NCBI GenBank assembly: GCA_006176705.1
Contig: QRFJ01000480.1
Location: forward strand, 207,103-271,102
DNA: 64,000 nt
Direction of reading: 5' to 3'
Source: Cocos nucifera
Taxonomy: Eukaryota > Streptophyta > Magnoliopsida > Arecales > Arecaceae
In this document: one piece after another, positions 61,328 to 64,000 of the stretch
Layout of the letters: each line of letters begins with the position of its first letter
Numbering within the stretch: position 1 is the first letter of the stretch
The notes under the pieces: model-generated
The model's input: only the letters and a program-made list of their open reading frames with translations
What the model was told of the DNA's origin: nothing
Database searches by the model: none
Program-made: the position numbers and the translations under genes

Positions 61328-64000
61328 CTAAAGCCAATTGGTACAGTATCTAATACCTATCTTCGATTTAAAGTCATTGAACTCCTTCACCGCAATAGCT
61401 TTGATGAATGGATCGGTTAGGTTCTCCTTTTCATCGATCTTCTGAAGGTCGACGTGACCTTGATCCACAATCTCTCGGACAAGATGGTAGCGGTGCAGAA
61501 TATGCTTCTTCCATTGGTGTGCCTTTGGTTCCTTCACTTGAGCAATAGCTTCAGAGCTGTCGTAATAGAGCAGAACTGGACCATCAAGAAAGAATGCTAC
61601 TCCGAGCTCAGTGATGAATTTTTTTAGCAACACCGTTTCTTTGGCAGCATCTAATGCAGCGACATACTCCACCTCATAAACTGAATCAACCATAGTGTGA
61701 TGCTTGAAACTCTTCCAGCAGACGATCCCACCATTAAGGATAAATATATATTCCGATACACTCTTGCTATCATCATAATCGAATTGAAAACTGAAGTCTG
61801 TGAACCCCATAAGTTTTAAGTCCGATTCACCATATATAAGCCACTGGTTCTTAGTATTTCTTAAATACTTCAGGATGATTTTAACAATCTTTCAGTGATT
61901 CTCTCCTTGATTAAATTGGTATTTACTCACTACACCTAGTGAGTATGCCATATCTGATCGCATACATATCATGACAACATTATAGAATCCACTATAGAAG
62001 CATTTGATATTCTATTCATACGCTCTCTATCTAGAAGTGTTGTTGGACAATCCCTCTTTGAAAGAGAAATTCTATGGCCTAACAGTAGATAGCCTTTCTT
62101 AGAATTTTTCATGCTGAATCGTTTCAGTATAGTATCAATGTACGTAGACTAGGACAATCCAAATAACCTTTTAGATCTATTTCTATAAATCTTCATCCCT
62201 AGGATGTAGGAAGCTTCTCTCAGATCTTTCATGGAGAACTATGATGACAGCCAGATCTTTATTTCTTGTAATGTAGGAACATCATTTTCGTTTAAGAGAA
62301 TATCATTCACATACAATACTAGGAATACTATTGCTGGACCATCAGCCCATTTGTATATGTAGGGCTCCTCTTCGTTCTTAACGAAGTCATATGTTTTGAT
62401 TGTTCTATCAAATCGTATGTTTCAGCTCTGAGATGCCTGCTTTAATCCATAAATGAACCTCTGAAGCTTACATACCTTAGACTCATCTATGAACGTGAAA
62501 TCATCAGATTGTATCATATACACCTCTTCATCCAGTTCTCCATTCAGAAAAGCTATTTTCACATTCATCTGCCAGATTTCATAGTCCAGATGGATAGATA
62601 TGGCAAGCATTATTCGAATGAATTTGAGCATTACCATAGGAGAGAACGTCTCATCATAGTCAATATCATAACATTAACGATACCCTTTGACAATCAGACA
62701 GGCTTTATAGATCTCCATCTTTCCGTCTGTGCCTCTTTTTCTTTTGAAGATCCACTTACACCATATGGGTTTTACCCCTTTGGGTGGGTCAACCAATGTC
62801 CATACATCATTGACCTTCATGGCCTCAAGCCATTTCTCAGAGTCGGATCTCTGCATTGCATTCATATAGGTGATTGGGTCCTGATCATTTTGATCGAGTT
62901 TGATAGGATTTTCATTCTGAACAAGAAAATCATAGTATCTATCCAATTGACGTGGTATTCTACCAGATCTCCTTAAGGATGCTTCTATAATGGGTTTTGG
63001 GTCTAATTTAATCAGATCCAGCTTAGGTTCAATAATTTGTGTCCATTCTTCCATCTATCGTACTTCATCAAGTTCGATCTTAGAGGCATTAGTTCCTTCA
63101 CCAAAGAATTTCTTTTCTAAAAAGACTGCCCTAAGGCTGACTAACACTTTTTGCTCATCAGCAAGGTAGAAGTAGTACCCTTTGATTTTTTTTGGATAAC
63201 CTATAAAACTATACTTATTAGACCTAGATCCAAGTTTGTCTGTCATCAAACATTTGACGTAGGCTGGACACCCCCAAATCCTAAGGTGTGAAAGCATTGG
63301 CTTACGCCCTATCCATATTTCATATGATGTTTTATTAATAGATTTACTCGAAACCTTATTTAGAATATAACAAGCTGACTCGAGCACATATCCCTATAGA
63401 AAGATAGGCAAACCAGTAAATCCCATCATGGATCGAACTATGTCCAACAGAATTCGATTTTTTCTTTCAGACACACCATTATGTTGTGGTGTTTCAGGAG
63501 GGATCCATTGGGAGAGAATTTCGTTCTCCCCAAGATATGTTAGAAATTCATTGAAAAGGTACTCATCCCCTCGATCAGACCAAAGAGTTTTAATAATCTT
63601 TCCAATTTATTTTTCTATCTCATTTCGAAATAATTTGAACATTTCAAATGACTCTGATTTATGCTTTATTAAATAGACATACCCATACCTCGATAGATCG
63701 TTTGTGAAGGTTATGAAGTAGAAATATCCACCTCTGACACTTGAGCTCATGGGTCCACATACATCCGAATGTACTAAACTCAAGAGTTCAGTAGCTCGTT
63801 TATCTTTTTCAGTAAAAGATGATTTGGTCATCTTACCAAGAAGACATGACTCATAGATCAGAAGTGACTCACAATCACTAACCTCAAGAATTTCTTCTTG
63901 AGCTAACCTATTAATTCTATTCTTATTAATATGACCTAGCCTACAGTATCAAAAGTAGACATCAGACACATCACTAATTCTAGGGCATTTACTGGAGGAT
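61328..64000 (-). pseudogene. Ty1/copia pol remnant, cut by the right edge
   Basis: Read on the minus strand from the right edge. Pre-integrase: RLGHINKNRI near 63930. Integrase: LLSLVHSDVCGPM (first catalytic Asp), FTNDLSRYGYVYLIKHKSE, SDRGDEYLFNEFL (second Asp), then TPQHNGVSERKNRI (catalytic Glu). Then LESACYILNKVSS and LRIWGCPAYVK. RT: SEKWLEAMKVNDVWTLVD, KWIFKRKRGTDGK, MNVKIAFLNGELDEEVYM, KLQRFIYGLKQAS and, at 62302-62313, YVND where YVDD is catalytic. RNase H at 61328-61810: SEYIFILNGGIVCWKS, VYEVEYVAALDAAKE and LLYYDSSEAIAQ. Domain order INT-RT-RH is that of copia. Several frameshifts and stops show it is dead. Confidence 0.88.

Noticed and set aside
1..64000. CRISPR arrays, operons, riboswitches, phage or plasmid features
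   Set aside because: The regular repeats belong to retroelements and have no spacer structure; the genes are spliced plant nuclear genes.

Overview
This window is plant nuclear DNA, most likely from a monocot and probably a palm. It is AT-rich, has long TE-filled introns with GT-AG boundaries, plant-type Ty1/copia and Ty3/gypsy elements, and three intron-rich genes whose exon products match conserved plant families. The palm call is inference from the general look of genes and repeats; no search was run. I found no operons, CRISPR arrays, tRNA or rRNA genes.

Layout from left to right. 1-1168: non-coding, with one weak open frame running off the left edge. 1169-4809: a complete, degenerate Ty1/copia insertion on the minus strand (two ~1 kb LTRs, 5-bp target duplication ATATC, PBS, gag plus protease remnants, no integrase or RT). 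6455-10758 (minus): a CUE-domain (ubiquitin-binding) protein gene in five coding exons, with an apparent one-base frameshift in exon 1. 11.1-14.8 kb: intergenic, with a ~485-bp tandem duplication. 14860-33011 (minus): an 18-kb, ten-exon gene for a PX-domain plus coiled-coil protein of the EREX endosomal Rab-effector type, about 742 residues. 33.0-37.7 kb: divergent intergenic region with one candidate short secreted-peptide frame. 37753-46961 (plus): a six-exon gene for signal peptidase complex subunit 3 (SPC22/23 type, 167 residues). 47.2-52.9 kb: a MITE-like element, microsatellites and otherwise featureless DNA. 52.9-64 kb: a retrotransposon cluster on the minus strand. It holds a gypsy LTR, two different tandem-repeat arrays (units ~69 bp and ~115 bp), a decayed gypsy gag, a copia leader with PBS, a long copia LTR, and a decayed copia pol that runs off the right edge.

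The three genes act in separate cell processes: ubiquitin recognition, endosome-to-vacuole transport, and signal-peptide removal in the ER. Nothing suggests a shared pathway beyond general membrane and protein traffic. Exon boundaries were placed by hand from GT/AG sites, reading phase and family resemblance; for the two intact genes every junction keeps phase. The most unusual material is the right-hand retroelement cluster, where tandem arrays sit where gypsy pol should be and a copia LTR has a primer-binding site on the side away from its own pol.
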